Assembly (NCBI GenBank): GCA_021234155.1
Contig: JAJEKV010000060.1
Coordinates: forward strand, 2,960,451 to 3,024,450
Length of the DNA: 64,000 nt
Origin: Isoetes taiwanensis
Taxonomy: Eukaryota > Streptophyta > Lycopodiopsida > Isoetales > Isoetaceae
Direction: 5' to 3'
The translations under genes were made by a program, and so were the position numbers. The notes beneath the pieces are model-generated. The model did no database searches. It saw nothing but the letters and a program-made list of their open reading frames with translations, and was not told the origin of the DNA. The number at the start of each line of letters is the position of its first letter. The stretch's first letter is position 1. Positions 43,681-56,595 of the stretch are shown here, in pieces.

Positions 43681-44970
43681 GATGAATCTGAAGCAACTTT
43701 AGCACTACGAATTTGAAAAAAAAATGCAGTGTATAGCAATAGTGACTGTGAACAAACAGAAGCAGGTCTCATAGATAAACGCATTCCTTACTTTCTAGGT
43801 ACTGAAAATAGAGTTAATAGAACATGAAAGTAGTTAAATAGAATGACTGAAAACAACTGGTTCAAATATGAACTCAGAATCCCGTAAGAAGAATTACTTA
43901 GATTAAACCTGCATGTTATATATTCCTTACTCTCCAAGTACTAACCACCTTGAATAAAAAGTTTGAAATGGCTCCTCATCTATCAGCTTCTCACGCATCC
44001 AATGAGTTGAGATTTCAGAACCAGATTTATTTTGTTCAGTTGAAAATATATTTCAATCGTCTAATACGTGCAAAATAAAGGACATATATAATAGCAAGAC
44101 AATATATCAAGGAAGCAAGCAACGACCAGAATCTCATCAATAAAGTGGGGATCTATTTCTGTGAAGCATCAACACAAGCTGTCTATAAGATAGTCAAATT
44201 ATTGTCATACTAATAGAAGTCTTCTCCGTTATAAAAGATATGGACAAGCTCTCAATAAGATATCTTAAGCTAATCGCCATCAATGTCTTCTCCATTATGC
44301 AAAATATGGAAAAGCTTTCAATAAGATGTCTTCAATTAGTATACTAATACCCTTATCCATTATGCAAAATATGGACAAGCTCTCAATAAAATGTCTTGAA
44401 TTACTGCCATACTAATGGCTAATAGTCTTCACTTCTGCAAAATATAGGACAACTTTGTCCATTATAAAATGCTGATTAATTTCAGTCAGAAACAACTCTA
44501 GCTCCAAGTTGTTAATAATTTACAATGCCCACCCTGCAATGGCATTGTTAAATATGGTTGTACTTCAGAGATAATAATACCACCAAAGATAGATACTTAC
44601 TATAAACTATTTTGAATAAATGGCCCAGCCATAGAAAATTTTCTAATCATCTGCATGTCATTCTTTAAAGATATACATTAGCGATAAAAGTTTAATGTAT
44701 TATTCTGCATAACTGTTGGTGCATCCCAAAAGCCGATTTTAAGAACTCAGGACCTCCATATGACGGCGGAGACTTAAGCATATGATGTTCAACTAAGTTG
44801 TAACATATTCAAAACTTTCAAAAGCCCAAGAACTTTTTTTTTTTGTACAATAGGGAATCAACTCAACTCTGCTGCCGATACTCAATAGAAAATCATCGGC
44901 TTTCTTTAGTCGTCAAGACTTTCCAAAGATGTCAAGAATTAACATTTATGTATGAGGGCCATTTCGTGAG
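43681..44970. other. Gene-poor stretch
   Basis: Four diverged lines around ATGGACAAGCTCTCAATAAGAT between 44230 and 44400 form a short imperfect tandem repeat (period about 65-70 bp), with words such as TTATGCAAAATATGGA recurring. Otherwise nothing is recognised. Confidence 0.5.
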
Positions 44971-47549
44971 GCGTATGAAATATCTATGCATTGCAACTTT
45001 CCCACATGTCAAGAGGTAACATGTATGGTAGTATTACAAAACTTATTTCAAAGGTGTATAAAAATCCGGAGGACCTTTGGCATCGATCGAAATAAACTTT
45101 CTTGGAGAAGTTATTCGAGGTATATTTATTCCACTTGCTTTGATGTTATAAGCACGTTCACCTTTGTAAAAAGGTGCCTGCAGAGGAACCTAGCCATGTC
45201 TTTGAGTGGAGCAGGTCCTAGGTAATTCACATTCTTACTCTTGTCAGCAGAGGCAAGGTATCTGCAAAACACATGACGAGCATACAACAACTGAGCAAAC
45301 AAGGATATGGTCAAAGATATAATTCCCTTACAGGAGCAAATTTTTATAGCAGGTTTTATTGGTGATGAATCCTTCACAAAAACGCACATGTCAACAATAT
45401 GCCCTGACTTTTGAACAAACTCAGGACTTTATATAGAAGAAAACAAAGTACTGAGCAGTGCTATTAGAAACTTGCATATGCAAAACGTTGCAACGTTTTT
45501 AATCTAAATGGCTCCTATCAATGTAATAGATGGAGCTCAAAGCTCCACTCTAATAAGGCAGATCATTTGGCCATACAGCGTTCCCAAAAACATTGCAATA
45601 TTCAAGTAAAAGTTATAAGGTTCTCTACCGTAAAAAACTCCACGTACATTTTTTGATGATATTGTTTTTTTCTAATGTCCAGATACTGCACGAAGTTAAA
45701 TATTGTTAGAAAAGCTGGCATGCTAAGCAGCTATGAAACATCACAGCAATGAAGTAACTACTGTACATGACATGCATATTTCGGACAAGAAAATTTCATG
45801 GTGCATGATAAAAATTATTGATTGCCAGAACTAACAAAATAGAAGGATATAAAAATTCAATAAGAAAATGAAGTACGCACAGACAAAGCTATGTGTTCCG
45901 CATCACATCCTGACACCAATGTTGCAGCTATTGATATTTACAGGCCCTTCTTTAGGAGGTGACATGGTTTTACATCATGATCAAGGTGAGAAGGCAATTG
46001 CAGTGCATCATTCTTTAGAGAACTGTTAGTAAAGCTGGACTCCTCTGCTTCGTTGTTTGATCATACTTTGTAACAACCAGTGAAAAAATCCATCTTGACA
46101 TCTCAGATTGCTCGGCAGCCTTGTCTGCCACTAATATAGATGTGCATGTCCTTGCTCGAACTATGCACATGTCACATGTTGTCATCTCAGAATGTTAAGG
46201 TTGCATCCCTTGTCAGAAGCCGATGGTGGATTGCCTCCAATATCTGCCGAAGATGAGGCGGCGTATGAAATATCTATGCATTGCAACTTTCCCACATGTC
46301 AAGAGGTAACATGTATGGTAGTATTACAAAACTTATTTCAAAGGTGTATAAAAAATCCAGAGGACCTTTGGCATCGATCAGAAATAAACTTTCTTCGGAG
46401 AAGTTATTCTGAAGTATATTTATTCCACTTGCTTTGATGTTATAAGCACGTTCACCTTTGTAAAAAGGTGCCTGCAGAGGAACCTAGCCATGTCTTTGAG
46501 TGGAGCAGGTCCTAGGTAATTCACATTCTTACTCTTGTCAGCAGAGGCAAGGTATCTGCAAAACACATGACGAGCATACAACAACTGAGCAAACAAGGAT
46601 ATGGTCAAAGATATAATTCCCTTACAGGAGGAAATTTTTATAGCAGGTTTTATTGGTGATGAATCCTTCACAAAAACGCACATGTCAACAATATGCCACA
46701 GCTTTGAACAAACTCAGGACTTTATATAGAAGAAAACAAAGTACTGAGCAGTGCTATTAGAAACTTGCATATGCAAAACGTTGCAACGTTTTTAATCTAA
46801 ATGGCTCCTATCAATGTAATAGATGGAGCTCAAAGCTCCACTCTAATAAGGCAGATCATTTGGCCATACAAATTCCCAAAAACATTGCAATATTCAAGTA
46901 AAAGTTATAAGGTTCTCACCGTAAAAACTCCACGCACATTTTTGATCATATTGTTTTTTCTAATGTCCGATATCGCACTGAAGTTAAATATTGTTAGAAA
47001 AGTCGGCATGCTAAGCGCCTATGAAACATCACAAAGAATGAAGTAACTCATCGTACATGACATGCATATTTTCGGACAAGAAAATTTCATGGTGCATGAT
47101 AAAAATTATTGATTGCCAGAACTAAGAAAATAGAAGGATATAAAAATTCAATAAGAAAATGAAGTACGCACAGACAAAGCTATGTGTTCCGCATCACATC
47201 CTGACACCAATGTTGCAGCTATTGATATTTGCAGGCCCTTCTTTAGGAGGTGACATGGTTTTACATCATGATCAAGGTGAGAAGGCAATTGCAGTGCATC
47301 ATTCTTTAGAGAACTGTTAGTAAAGCTGGACTCCTCTGCTTCGTTGTTTGATCATACTTTGTAACAACCAGTGAAAAAATCCATCTTGACATCTCAGATT
47401 GCTCGGCAGCCTTGTCTGCCACTAATATAGATGTGCATGTCCTTGCTCGAACTATGCACATGTCACATGTTGTCATCTCAGAATGTTAAGGTTGCATCCC
47501 TTGTCAGAAGCCGATGGTGGATTGCCTCCAATATCTGCCGAAGATGAGG
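44971..47549. repeat. Tandem duplication, two units of 1290 bp
   Basis: Unit 1 is 44971-46260 and unit 2 is 46261-47549; both start GCGTATGAAATATCTATGCA and end near TGCCGAAGATGAGG. Differences are few and many are single-base gaps. Each unit contains the same minus-strand 87-codon open frame (45389-45126 and 46683-46420) with no recognised family. The duplication may have copied a 3' exon of the putative gene at 47500-47852, whose last exon would lie in unit 2. Confidence 0.95.
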
Positions 47550-47852
47550 AAATGATGGAGCTATAAAATAATGCTGGAGTAGACAAAAATATTATGCTCC
47601 TTCCACTAAGCAAACCCTAACTTAGGATTCTATTTTCTAAAACCGATTCAAAGAAGAGATGCACTGTGAGATCTGCCCATGAAATATGGACTCATGAATT
47701 CGCTTACCTTCTGAGAGAGACTTTAGGCTTTTGCATTTGCACAATCGACAAGCAATTTTCAGCACTTCTGCTTCTTTGGCTACATGAGAAAGCTCATCTT
47801 GTAGAACGGGCTCCTCTTCATCAAATCATTTTGGAGTTTGTGGATGTGGCAA
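47470..47852 (-). CDS. Putative two-exon host gene end, unidentified
   Basis: On the minus strand 47825-47709 reads FDEEEPVLQDELSHVAKEAE, VLKIACRLCKCKSLKSLSE and is followed by a good donor, GTAAGC (47708-47703). A possible acceptor (CGGCAG, near 47530) opens a block that joins in phase as D-IGGNPPSASDKGCNLNILR and then stops. The composition is that of a real soluble protein, but the start is unclear (a stop precedes FDEEE) and I recognise no domain. The second exon also exists in the other duplication unit (near 46240). Confidence 0.25.
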
Positions 47853-50269
47853 ATTAATCGAAACAGCTTCAAATTCACCGCAGAAAGATAGATTGTGTGC
47901 AACGAACAGGGAAGAAGGAATAAGGGACCGTGCCGCCCAAACAAACCGTTGCCTGCAATTAGACGCTAAGCGCCATTTTCATTCGCTGCCGCTCTTTGCA
48001 CCAGATATCTCTAAAAATCTCTGTCATTTTAACCTAATTTGCTTCGGAGCCATGAAATGGAAACTGGCTGGAGAAGCAATCGCGGACAAGGAGAACATGG
48101 AGCCCAGCCGGAATGGTGCAAAGCTACCATGACTCCTCAATAACCGCAATCAAAACAATTTTGAAAGCATCTCGACCGTCGGTTTAATTTAACGGTCAAG
48201 ATTGCGCACAGACTATCACAAAACTCCTTTATTATTATATATAGATATAGATTGTCCATAGATCAAAAGGCCACTGATCCCCAATAATAGCCTGACCTCC
48301 TCTATATACTGCCCACTTCCATTACAGGCGAGATTTTTGTACCCGACATAATTCCTCTTTTTGTCTGCAGAGCTGTGCTGAATTTAGATCCTCTTGGATG
48401 GAAAAGGTGATCCCTTTCAGATCATTGCCATGCCTTAGTATATGCAGCTTAGAAATATCATCTTTGGGAGGTGACGAAGATAGTTGGGTCATATTGCTCT
48501 TATTTGATGTGCCAAGATGATGCTATCTATATGTATGCGCATCACCTCAGTAAGAAAATGCTCTGTCTCATTCCTGAGAGTTCTTGTCATGTTCTTGTCT
48601 TTGCAGATCTCCCTTGCCATCGTTTTGAGTTTGTGAGTCGTGGTAAGCATATGTGGTTGTGCTGTGCTGGGCAAAGACAATCTGTGCTCTCTATTAGATA
48701 TTTTCAATCGAAACAAATAAATACCTTCTGTTGAGATGATGCTTTTACTAAACCGAACCAGCAAAGCTAAGATTAAGAGCCAGGAAGCAACATCTGTAGA
48801 CCTAGAACTGGCCAGCCCAAGGGGAAATCACTATGCTGATGTGCAAATCATGTGTTAATCAACTGGTGGGTGTGAAACCCTATCAAATCCACCACGAAAT
48901 TTTCTGCTTTGACCCAGAAAACTTAACCAAACATGGGCATATCATACATCATTGAATTGATCCCGGAGAGAGCTTTCGAATGTGATAAAAAACACTCAAA
49001 ATAGAGTCCATCAAGAGCTATGATAAAAAGCATAATACTATAAATTTGCATGGCGTGCACTCTGCAAAAAGGTATCCAGATTGAAAAGTATAAAAAGCAG
49101 GTAGCTATCTTAATAGATCTGGGTTAAATCATATGCCAATAAAAAGCTCTAGGCATAAGCTTTCAAAGAGCCCAAGATCAACTGAATCCGACATCTGGCT
49201 CATGTTATGAATGCAGGAACAATTGGCATTCTCTCTATAGATGTATATAGCTAGAATGACTACTAGCTACGTGAACTACAAACGTTCATCTAATGTTGTT
49301 GTTTAGTAGTTAAATGCAGTAACCATTAAACAGATGCATCAATGGCTACACTAAGTTAGTTGTCTACCAAAAGACAAGCGCTATATGAACTAGAATACAT
49401 TCATTAAATCGTTATTTAGAAAGGGAAATAGTTAAATACACTAACAATTAAACACATGCCTAACAACATTGGGCTGGGTTTCCTAATATAGAATAAATGC
49501 CCCATATTCCTAATATTAGATACATGGAATGCCCTTCAAGTAATCTATGGGTGCAACTAAAGGAATATTAGATGGACGGATGGACAGATAGCAAATATGA
49601 CGAAGATAATGAGCTTTGCTGCATATTCTAAGTGAGGCGCATCCTGGACTACAACAATCGTCGAATCCATCGATCCTATGGCCTAGACTGTATGTTGGAG
49701 CCTCTGGGCACCTCTCATCTTGCTTATAAGCACAATTTCATTATATATGGACTTTCCGTAAGTTCATATATATTTCAAATGGTAGCTATTGTCTAGAATA
49801 CAGGGTTATAAGAGCATATTGTGCACAATAAGGTGAACTAGAACAACTTTAAGACATTAAAGTTATACATAATTCATTAAAACATCACACACTTTTCAAA
49901 GTTTTCATATAGCAATTGAAAGTAAAGCTAATGTTTTGACAATGTTAAAGTTTCAAATATCCATCCATATGTTATGCGACTGCAATTCCTCATCAGCTGA
50001 AAGCCTTTTCTCGGTTCTTCTGGGATTATAGCTATTTTCCTGCACATACCGAGGTAAATGTTAGTATTGTAATAGGTTATCGAGAGGGACATACAAGTGT
50101 GAAATTGGGCGACTACCGTATTTAAGTCTAGCTTCACGTCCGATGACATTCAAGAATGTCAAATTTAATGTTGTGAGAGTTGTCTAAAGGGGCATTATGC
50201 AAAAAGAATTCAATTAACTAAGAAAAAATGCATTGCATAACTAAAAATTAAAATTACCAGGAATCCTGA
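47853..50269. other. Gene-poor stretch
   Basis: No gene recognised. A copy of the dispersed repeat (GCTGCATATTCTAAGTGAGG and onward) is at 49618-49732, preceded by two GATGGACG-type words near 49573. The frames at 47893-48132 and 48471-48734 lack family resemblance. Confidence 0.4.
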
Positions 50270-50279
50270 TTGGCACATT

Positions 50280-51557
50280 ATGAACTCAGACCAGTACAAA
50301 GTGGCACTCGGATACAGGGTTCTGGCCCCAACCAAATCCTTGATCCAGATTGCCAAGTGGCATGTCCCTAATAAACACCTCATGAATATCCTGAGAAATA
50401 ATTGGAGGTCCTACTCTCAGCCTAAAATGCAAGTGTTTATCTGGAGATGTATTTATATATGCTCTTCCTTCTAACTATAACATGTTCAAGAGATGTAAGG
50501 ACCTTCAAGACAGCCCTATGTGTAAACTTTGTGGAAACAATCCTGAAACCACTTGTCCCAAAATCAGAGAATTTTGGAGATGGCTTGATGCTTACCTCAG
50601 GACAAAAGGCCACAACCTTGGCAATTGGGCCAATATCATGGACCTTCTAAAGGGCTCAAACAAATTCTTAAACACTAGTAGACAAACTGCTCTTTGGATT
50701 ATTTGGAAATACAGGAACAGGGTAAATTATTCAAATCAAAGGGTGGATATAGCCTGGATGAAAGTAGCCTTTCAGATTGAGATCTCCAAAATTGCCGTGG
50801 CTCACAAAAATAGCAAACAAGACAAATCTGATTGTGCTTGGTTATCAATAGGGAAATTTGTTGGCTTGTATAATATCTTTTTTGTAGTGATATGCTTATT
50901 ACTGATGATCATTTTATGGTGTTCAGAGCTGCTGATTGCCCTTACAACGAGGATGAATTGTAAGCCAAACCTTCCTGACCTATCCAATTTTGCTGCTGCT
51001 ACAGAAATTTTTAATAATCAGCAACATTGATCTCTTTCCCCTTCTATTGATCAAGATCTGGAAAAGCTTAAACCTTTCCTGCTCAATGGCTACCAGGCCC
51101 ACATTCTTGATAGGTTCCTCTTTTGTTATGAAAGACTGCTAACTGAGGACCAGTTCTCCCATTTTAGAGATATGTTTTATCATCACAAAGCCCTGCAGGA
51201 TGCTCATGGAGAGGCCATCATCCTCTTCTCAGAAAAGCCCCTCTCTGGTTCTTTGCCTTCCCACCCGAATGGAATGACATTGGTTGGCAGCTGGACCCGG
51301 TGGCTTCAGATTTGGTGATCATTGATGAAGAGGAGACCGATTCAGACTTAGATTTTCTGGTTCAAGATCTTTCTCTCTGATCGGGCTACATTGTTCAGTC
51401 TGTTGTAAAGAGGACTTTGGTCCCAATTTTGTTTGCATAGTACATGTGTGCTAAATGCACAATTTTTGTGAACCTTAGTGGTTCACGTCATTTTCTGATG
51501 TAACTCTCTTATGAGTAATATAAATCTTCCTTTTCTCCAAAAAAAAAAAAAAAAACT
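50280..51557 (+). mobile_element. LINE 3' end (zf-RVT-like region) with poly(A) tail
   Basis: Two frames separated by a stop or shift near 50475 read LIQIAKWHVPNKHLM, YSQPKMQVFIWRCIY and then FKRCKDLQDSPMCKLCGNNP-ETTCPKIREFWRWL, TSRQTALWIIWKYRNRVNYS. WxxxxPxKxxxFxWRxxxxxL followed by CxxC...H/C...W and ALWxIWKxRN is the plant L1 C-terminal zf-RVT signature; here the expected histidine (TxEHLF) reads as a cysteine context. The element ends with a run of 17 A (51541-51557). No target duplication was found. Confidence 0.75.
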
Positions 51558-51611
51558 TAAAATTAAATTAAAAAAACCAATTTCACAACTAAACCTAACC
51601 TAACCCTAACG

Positions 51612-51700
51612 GATATCAAGACATCCAATAGAATTGGAACAATATAGAGAAGATTAGCATGGCCCTTGCACAAGGATGACACGCATAAATTGAATGATTG
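51612..51700 (+). pseudogene. U6 snRNA pseudogene
   Basis: The sequence contains ACATCCAATAGAATTGGAAC and AGAGAAGATTAGCATGGCCC, then TTGCACAAGGATGACACGCA, the most conserved parts of spliceosomal U6 RNA. Compared with plant U6 nearly all changes are C to T or G to A (CGATACAG to CAATATAG, CCCCTGCGC to CCCTTGCAC, CACAAATCGAG to CATAAATTGAA), as in methylated, non-transcribed copies. The 5' stem-loop is lost (GGATATCAAG instead of GTCCCTTCGGGG), the 3' end lacks a T run, and no USE or TATA box precedes it at the usual distances. It begins about 55 bp after the poly(A) tail of the LINE at 50280-51557. Confidence 0.85.
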
Positions 51701-52609
51701 AAGGTTGCAGCCAATCACATATTTGTGTACCCTATTTAGGAAGGATGGAAAAAGAGATTGCTAACTCAGGACCACGTTGGAGTTAAAGCTATGGCAAGCT
51801 TCTTCTATGTATTTATTCTTAGCCTTTTGAAGCAATGATCATAGGCTGTATTCTTTCTATTATAGATCAATGGTAACGGTCTTTCATTAAAACAAAAGCA
51901 GCCCCATATAATTCCCTGGCCTATTCCTCATTTATCCCAATTCCTCGCCGTATAGTTTCTTCTAACCTCTTCCTTATTTATCCATGTCGTACAGTTTCTT
52001 TTGTTTTGCCATCGACCGTCTTATATATAATGTTGATTTTGCCATGGTTGGAGTAGGTCAAATGCTTGTGCCTCACATGCATCTTTCTCGCAAACCATGT
52101 TCAACCTATTCACAATTCCCATATCCATCTCAAAATTATCTCTATGATTTATGTTTACTATATGTATTAGAATTAACCGTCGTCTCTTATCTAGTGGAAG
52201 CAAAGTAACAATGTACACTCTGTTAATGTGACAGTCATAAATGACCCCACTAAATGTTCCCCCTTGTATTGCTTTTCAAGTACAACCACCTTTTCTTTGA
52301 TACAACTTGTCCTAAATGTTTGCATGTGTTGGCATTTGCATGTGTCACATGCAATGACAAGGAGATGAAATTCCAATAGTTGACTACAATGATTCATGAA
52401 CCTATAGATATTTGATGCATGTATAAGGAGTGAAAGGTGGTAAAATGAAAAAAGATTGATGCTTGGTTTTCCCTTCACGGGTTCTTGCAAGTTGAGAGCA
52501 AAATTTTGAATATGTGGTTTGCAAATGGACTTCTTGGTACTATTTAATTCATATTAATGCATTGGCAATTACATCTCATATGGGAAAAAGTAAACATTAT
52601 TTAATGAAA
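51701..52609. other. Spacer before segment B, with an inverted relative of the 41100 frame
   Basis: Minus-strand 52218-52021 contains VCEKDACEAQAFDLLQ, closely similar to a phrase in the open frame at 41100, and the DNA around (GTCACATTA...CTTCCACTAGA) is also similar to 41085-41130. So a diverged inverted copy of that sequence lies here. Nothing else is recognised. Confidence 0.5.
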
Positions 52610-53143
52610 GAAGAACAATTCAATTCGTTAAATGTGGGATTTAATCCTCAACGAGCTCCTGTCCTGGTTGATGCAGCAGTTGTGGCTTACACATGATCTC
52701 TAGTGAATTATTATTTTTAAACAGTGAAGATAATATAACCTTTCTTTCAGTTTAGCTGCATGAAAATAGCGGTTTAACAATCTTCTTTTATTTCTTCTAT
52801 ATGTTCATTCTTTTGAGTTGTGTTGCAAATAGCTCTTCTCTAGGAATATTCAGTTTACTTGCATTCTCTTTTTACTTAACACATTGTTTTCTACTTGTAT
52901 TTCGTAACGAGGCACACACCGAAATGACAATTTCAATTGCAAAGCAAGATTCAAACTTTGCATTGAAAATGCACTAAATAAAGATACTTTTGGACTTTAA
53001 TCTCTCGTCTTTTTATCACTCTAACATCCCCCAAATGTTTACCTACATATAACAACCAACATATAATTACTATTAACATTAATTAGCCCCGAAGGGCAAA
53101 AATTTTTTTTGACCTATAACAAAAACCATTACATTGCACGCCT

Positions 53144-53479
53144 TACAATTAAATTCCCCCTTAAACCCCCTTTTGTTTGGGTGCTTATTCACACGGGGGG
53201 TGACGTAGGGCAGCGAGAGCCCTTATAATTATGTTTTGCACGTACAAAATCAACACCATATAGTATATTGCCTGAAATCTTATAGTATCTTGTAAATCTT
53301 GTTATACAGTATAGCAATTTCTGTACATCCATACCCCACAAACGAGGAACTTTACGTACGGTGTAGATTAAGGAATAAGGGGTGAATATGCCTATCCAAC
53401 AGCTCTCGTTGCCCGGAGTCACCCCCCCTTGTGAATAAGCACCCAAACAAAAGGGGATTTAAGGGGGAATTTAATTGTA
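53144..53479. mobile_element. C-rich foldback element, TA-flanked, copy in B (336 bp, uninterrupted)
   Basis: Left arm after TA: CAATTAAATTCCCCCTTAAA, then CCCCCTTTTGTTTGGGTGCT and TATTCACACGGGGGGTGACG; the right arm is the inverse with small gaps. The internal part is about 165 bp and AT-rich. It has no coding capacity. It holds the empty site of the CATTAG element at 53223-53224. Confidence 0.78.
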
Positions 53480-53829
53480 GGGGATAAATTGAATAGAACC
53501 AGTGCACTAGAGAGATTTTCTCCATACAATTGGTCTAATCTTAGATCCTAAATAGTCCATGCCTATTTATAGTCAAATCTTGCATACTGTATGTTATTCT
53601 AAAATGAAATTCGAGATACATATTGCCAACAAAGATTCACATTCATAAAAATTATAGTCTATAATAAAAGGTGATCTATAATAAAAGGTGATCTACATGT
53701 GCTATGGTCCTACTTACATTGACTAACTTTATGATCGTAAGAAATAAGTAGATTTACGGGTTGCCCCTAGAGGGGCAATTCCTTGCTTATGTGAGTTTTC
53801 GACATATTCTTGATATATGCTAATATATA
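53480..53829. other. Copy B sequence after the foldback element
   Basis: Aligns with 34190-34520 of copy A. A 16-bp duplication of the phrase TATAATAAAAGGTGATC is present here (53670-53693) but single in A. It contains the same GCCCCTAGAGGGGC hairpin (53763-53776). Confidence 0.6.
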
Positions 53830-53842
53830 GCATAATAACAGG

Positions 53843-55525
53843 TGTGACGTTCCACGTATTTATACGTCTTTTTAAGTATAAATATGTGACACGTCACTAT
53901 GAATAATTAATGGCACATTAATTATTCATAAGCTAAGGTTAGCTATGTTAATAATTAAATTATAAAGGTGGAAACCTAACCTAACCCTAATTCGAATTTA
54001 AGGCTTAATCTAATATTAAAAGGGCCTAAACTACCAAATTAGTTAATGTTAGCCAACCCGGAGCTGCCACCTGGCCCAAATCGATTGGGCAAGGTAGGGT
54101 TTCCATTTTGGACACCCAAATTAGGGCTTTTGTGCCCCAATTCGAATTAGGAGCAATTGGAGATGGAGGAGGAGGAGCAAAATGAGGCACCCTTCAAACA
54201 AATCGAGATGGAGCCATCCCAAGCCCGATTCGATGGCTAGTCTCAGAGCTTAGCCTGTGTTATTGTAGAGGGTAGCCTTGTTGGGCATTTATTGTGTGTA
54301 TTTCTTCCGTTTCTCGTGTTCTCTATGCTTTTACTGTAGGAACTAACCCTTGATTGCAAAGGTGAGTTCTCCTTATCTCCGATTCTCACGTATTTGCTCT
54401 TAAATGATGGATTGATAGTTCTTTGCATAGTATTACTCTTGAAATGGGGAATTACGGGGTAGAGACCTCCGAGCCCATGTATTATAGTATGCTCCTAGAT
54501 AGAGCCCTCAGATTATCCCATTAGATGCGGCTGCGGTACAAGAGACCACCGGGTCATAGATGCTATGGATTGGCTTAGCACCAAAGAAGGGACGAAGTGG
54601 TGAAGTGGGGGTGGGGTCTTGCACGAACATAAAAGGCTCCCCGAGACTCCTAGGTGGGGCTAGGCGATAGCCGGCCACGAGGGCCGGGTATGGGTCCGAC
54701 ACACGGGTGTAGAGGTGTGACCCGTGATGGGGCACCTTGCACTTTGAGTAGATTTAGGGTGAGTAAGTCGGGCACGGATGCGGGGGCCGATGCGCACGTA
54801 TTCTCTAGCTCACCCATGGAACCACCGTGATCCTCGAAGGGGACACTTCCGACCTGCCTGTTCTGGGACCGGGAAGGCCATGAACCCCGAGTAGGCTCAG
54901 TGGTGATACCTCGAGCTCGTTTCCAGGAAGGCTATAGCGGCCATAGCGTGAATCAACCCATCCGCAAAGTGTGCACAGGAGGGGCGGATGGAGTGGACAA
55001 CCCTAGCCGATGTTCTATGCCGACCCCACGCCAAAGTTATACCTCTGTCCGCACGATCTCTTGAGGCCGAAAGCCGCCGGCCTATCCTCACAGAGCAGGA
55101 ACCGGGTAGAACCGGGGTTTGGGTGTTTTCCTTAGGATTAGATGCATATTCTTTTGCCGTGGGTATTTGATGGATGTTCCACCCTTCGTGGTGGTTATTT
55201 ATATATATATTTGTGCCGTGGTGCTAACATGTATTCACGCTTCCGGCGTAGGAGCCCCATTGAAGGCGTGGGCGAATGACCCCCGTGTGTCCTTCACTCG
55301 GGCATCTCTCCATAGATGGCGGGATAGACTGGAGGAGCCCTTCTCTGGCCGAGATGATGGTCGCCATGGGAGGGGAAAGTCCCCGTATGTATACCGGGTC
55401 GTGATATATTCGTGGAGCGTCTATGGGGTTTTCTTTGTGTTTTTGTACGCTTTTCACTAAGGTTTTCCTATGATTTCGTGATGTATTCAAATGGATGTAC
55501 TAATGCGTACATCTAGAGTGCACCA
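53843..55525 (+). repeat. LTR-like sequence, possibly a solo LTR of a large retrotransposon
   Basis: The stretch starts TGTGACGTTCCACG, has no coding sequence and is GC-rich in its second half, with phrases such as GGGCCGGGTATGGGTCCGAC. Diverged relatives occur at 21950-22700 and 31260-31420, so it is a dispersed family. It ends near CTAGAGTGCACCA. I found no target duplication and no inner domain, so the LTR interpretation rests on length, lack of genes and the TG...CA-like ends. Confidence 0.4.
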
Positions 55526-55539
55526 TTTCTAAGCCATTC

Positions 55540-55935
55540 ATTTTAGCCTTTTTTTTCCAATGGTCAACAACCAATGGCTCACAACAAAAGCCCTTTTTAG
55601 GCGTGTGGTGCATAATGGTCAACAACCAATTGCATTTCTGAGCCATTGATTTTAGCCTTTTTTTTCAATGGTCAACAACCAATGGCTCACAACAAAAGCC
55701 CTTTTTTTACGCATGTGGTGCATAATGGTCAACAACCAATGGCTCACAACAAAAGCCCTCTTTTTGTGTGTGTGGAGGGCTTGAAGGGCGCATGTAGTGC
55801 AGTTTCCCCAAGCCCTTTTTTTACGCATGTGGTGCATAATGGTCAACAACCAATGGCTCACAACAAAAGCCCTCTTTTTGTGTGTGTGGAGGGCTTGAAG
55901 GGCGCATGTAGTGCAGTTTCCCCACCGGCAAAACA
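55540..55935 (+). repeat. Minisatellite, unit about 57-60 bp with a larger 112-bp period
   Basis: The unit CAATGGTCAACAACCAATGG plus CTCACAACAAAAGCCCTTTT occurs about five times (55559, 55616 in part, 55668, 55727, 55840). The last two units sit in a longer copy of 112 bp that includes GGAGGGCTTGAAGGGCGCAT. Both strands stay open through the array because the period is close to a multiple of three; no protein is implied. Confidence 0.88.
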
Positions 55936-56595
55936 TTTCTTATTATAACTTTTGATCCATAGCTCTGTTTGAGATGCTTTTTATTGCGTTGGAAAGCTCT
56001 CTCCGAGATCTTTTTGATACTGTATGATATAGATATGTTTGGTTAAGTTATCTATGCTAAAACAGCAAGTTTTCGGCCGGGTTTGGTAGGCTTTCACATC
56101 CTACCAGCTGATTAATACAGGATTGCGCTATTGGATATTGTTTTATGGCTCATTCTGAATGAAGCTTGCAAAAAATTACCATGCATTTTTAGATTTTGAG
56201 GCTTCTAGATCCTTGTGCTAACAAGCAGAAAAGTTTCCCACTTTGGTTTCTCACCACAAGAATCCATGGAGGCCAAAGGTCTTTGTTAAATTCAGGTTGA
56301 AAAATGTTTGTGTATGGGTGTTGCAAACTTTATGACTTTCGAATAATGGGATCAATCTGCTCTATCTTTATGGTAACTTTTACTTATGTTCTATTTGTTT
56401 TATTGTGATGAAATTCAAAAGCTATGTGTGATGAAAGCCTCAAATGAATTCTAGTTTTTTTTCTCGGGTTGAATTCTAAAAAATTTGTGTGACACCAAGT
56501 CCCTAAGGCCCCAAGGCCAAAAATTTTTTTTGCAACACAAACTATTAACATCCAACATATAAAAATTAAATCCCCCAACACATAACAACCATTGA
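55936..56595. other. Spacer with a block resembling the CATTAG foldback elements
   Basis: TTATAACTTTTGATC, then TGCGTTGGAAAG and CGAGATCTTTTTGA (55942-56020) share order and spacing with the arm of the element at 12285 (CTATAACTTTTGATC...GGCAATGGA...CAAGATCTTTC). No terminal repeat is seen around it, so it may be a fragment. Rest unassigned. Confidence 0.4.

Noticed and set aside
42833-48252. Helitron spanning this interval
   Set aside because: The left hairpin phrase and the right AT-rich phrase resemble element ends known from other plants, but there are no TC/CTRR ends in the right context and no helicase gene.
51575-51612. Interstitial telomere repeat (CCTAACC-type words)
   Set aside because: Only about three imperfect units, too short to claim telomeric origin.
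55646-55948. Overlapping frames of about 100 codons on both strands
   Set aside because: They are produced by the minisatellite; the two translations are repetitive and antisense to each other.
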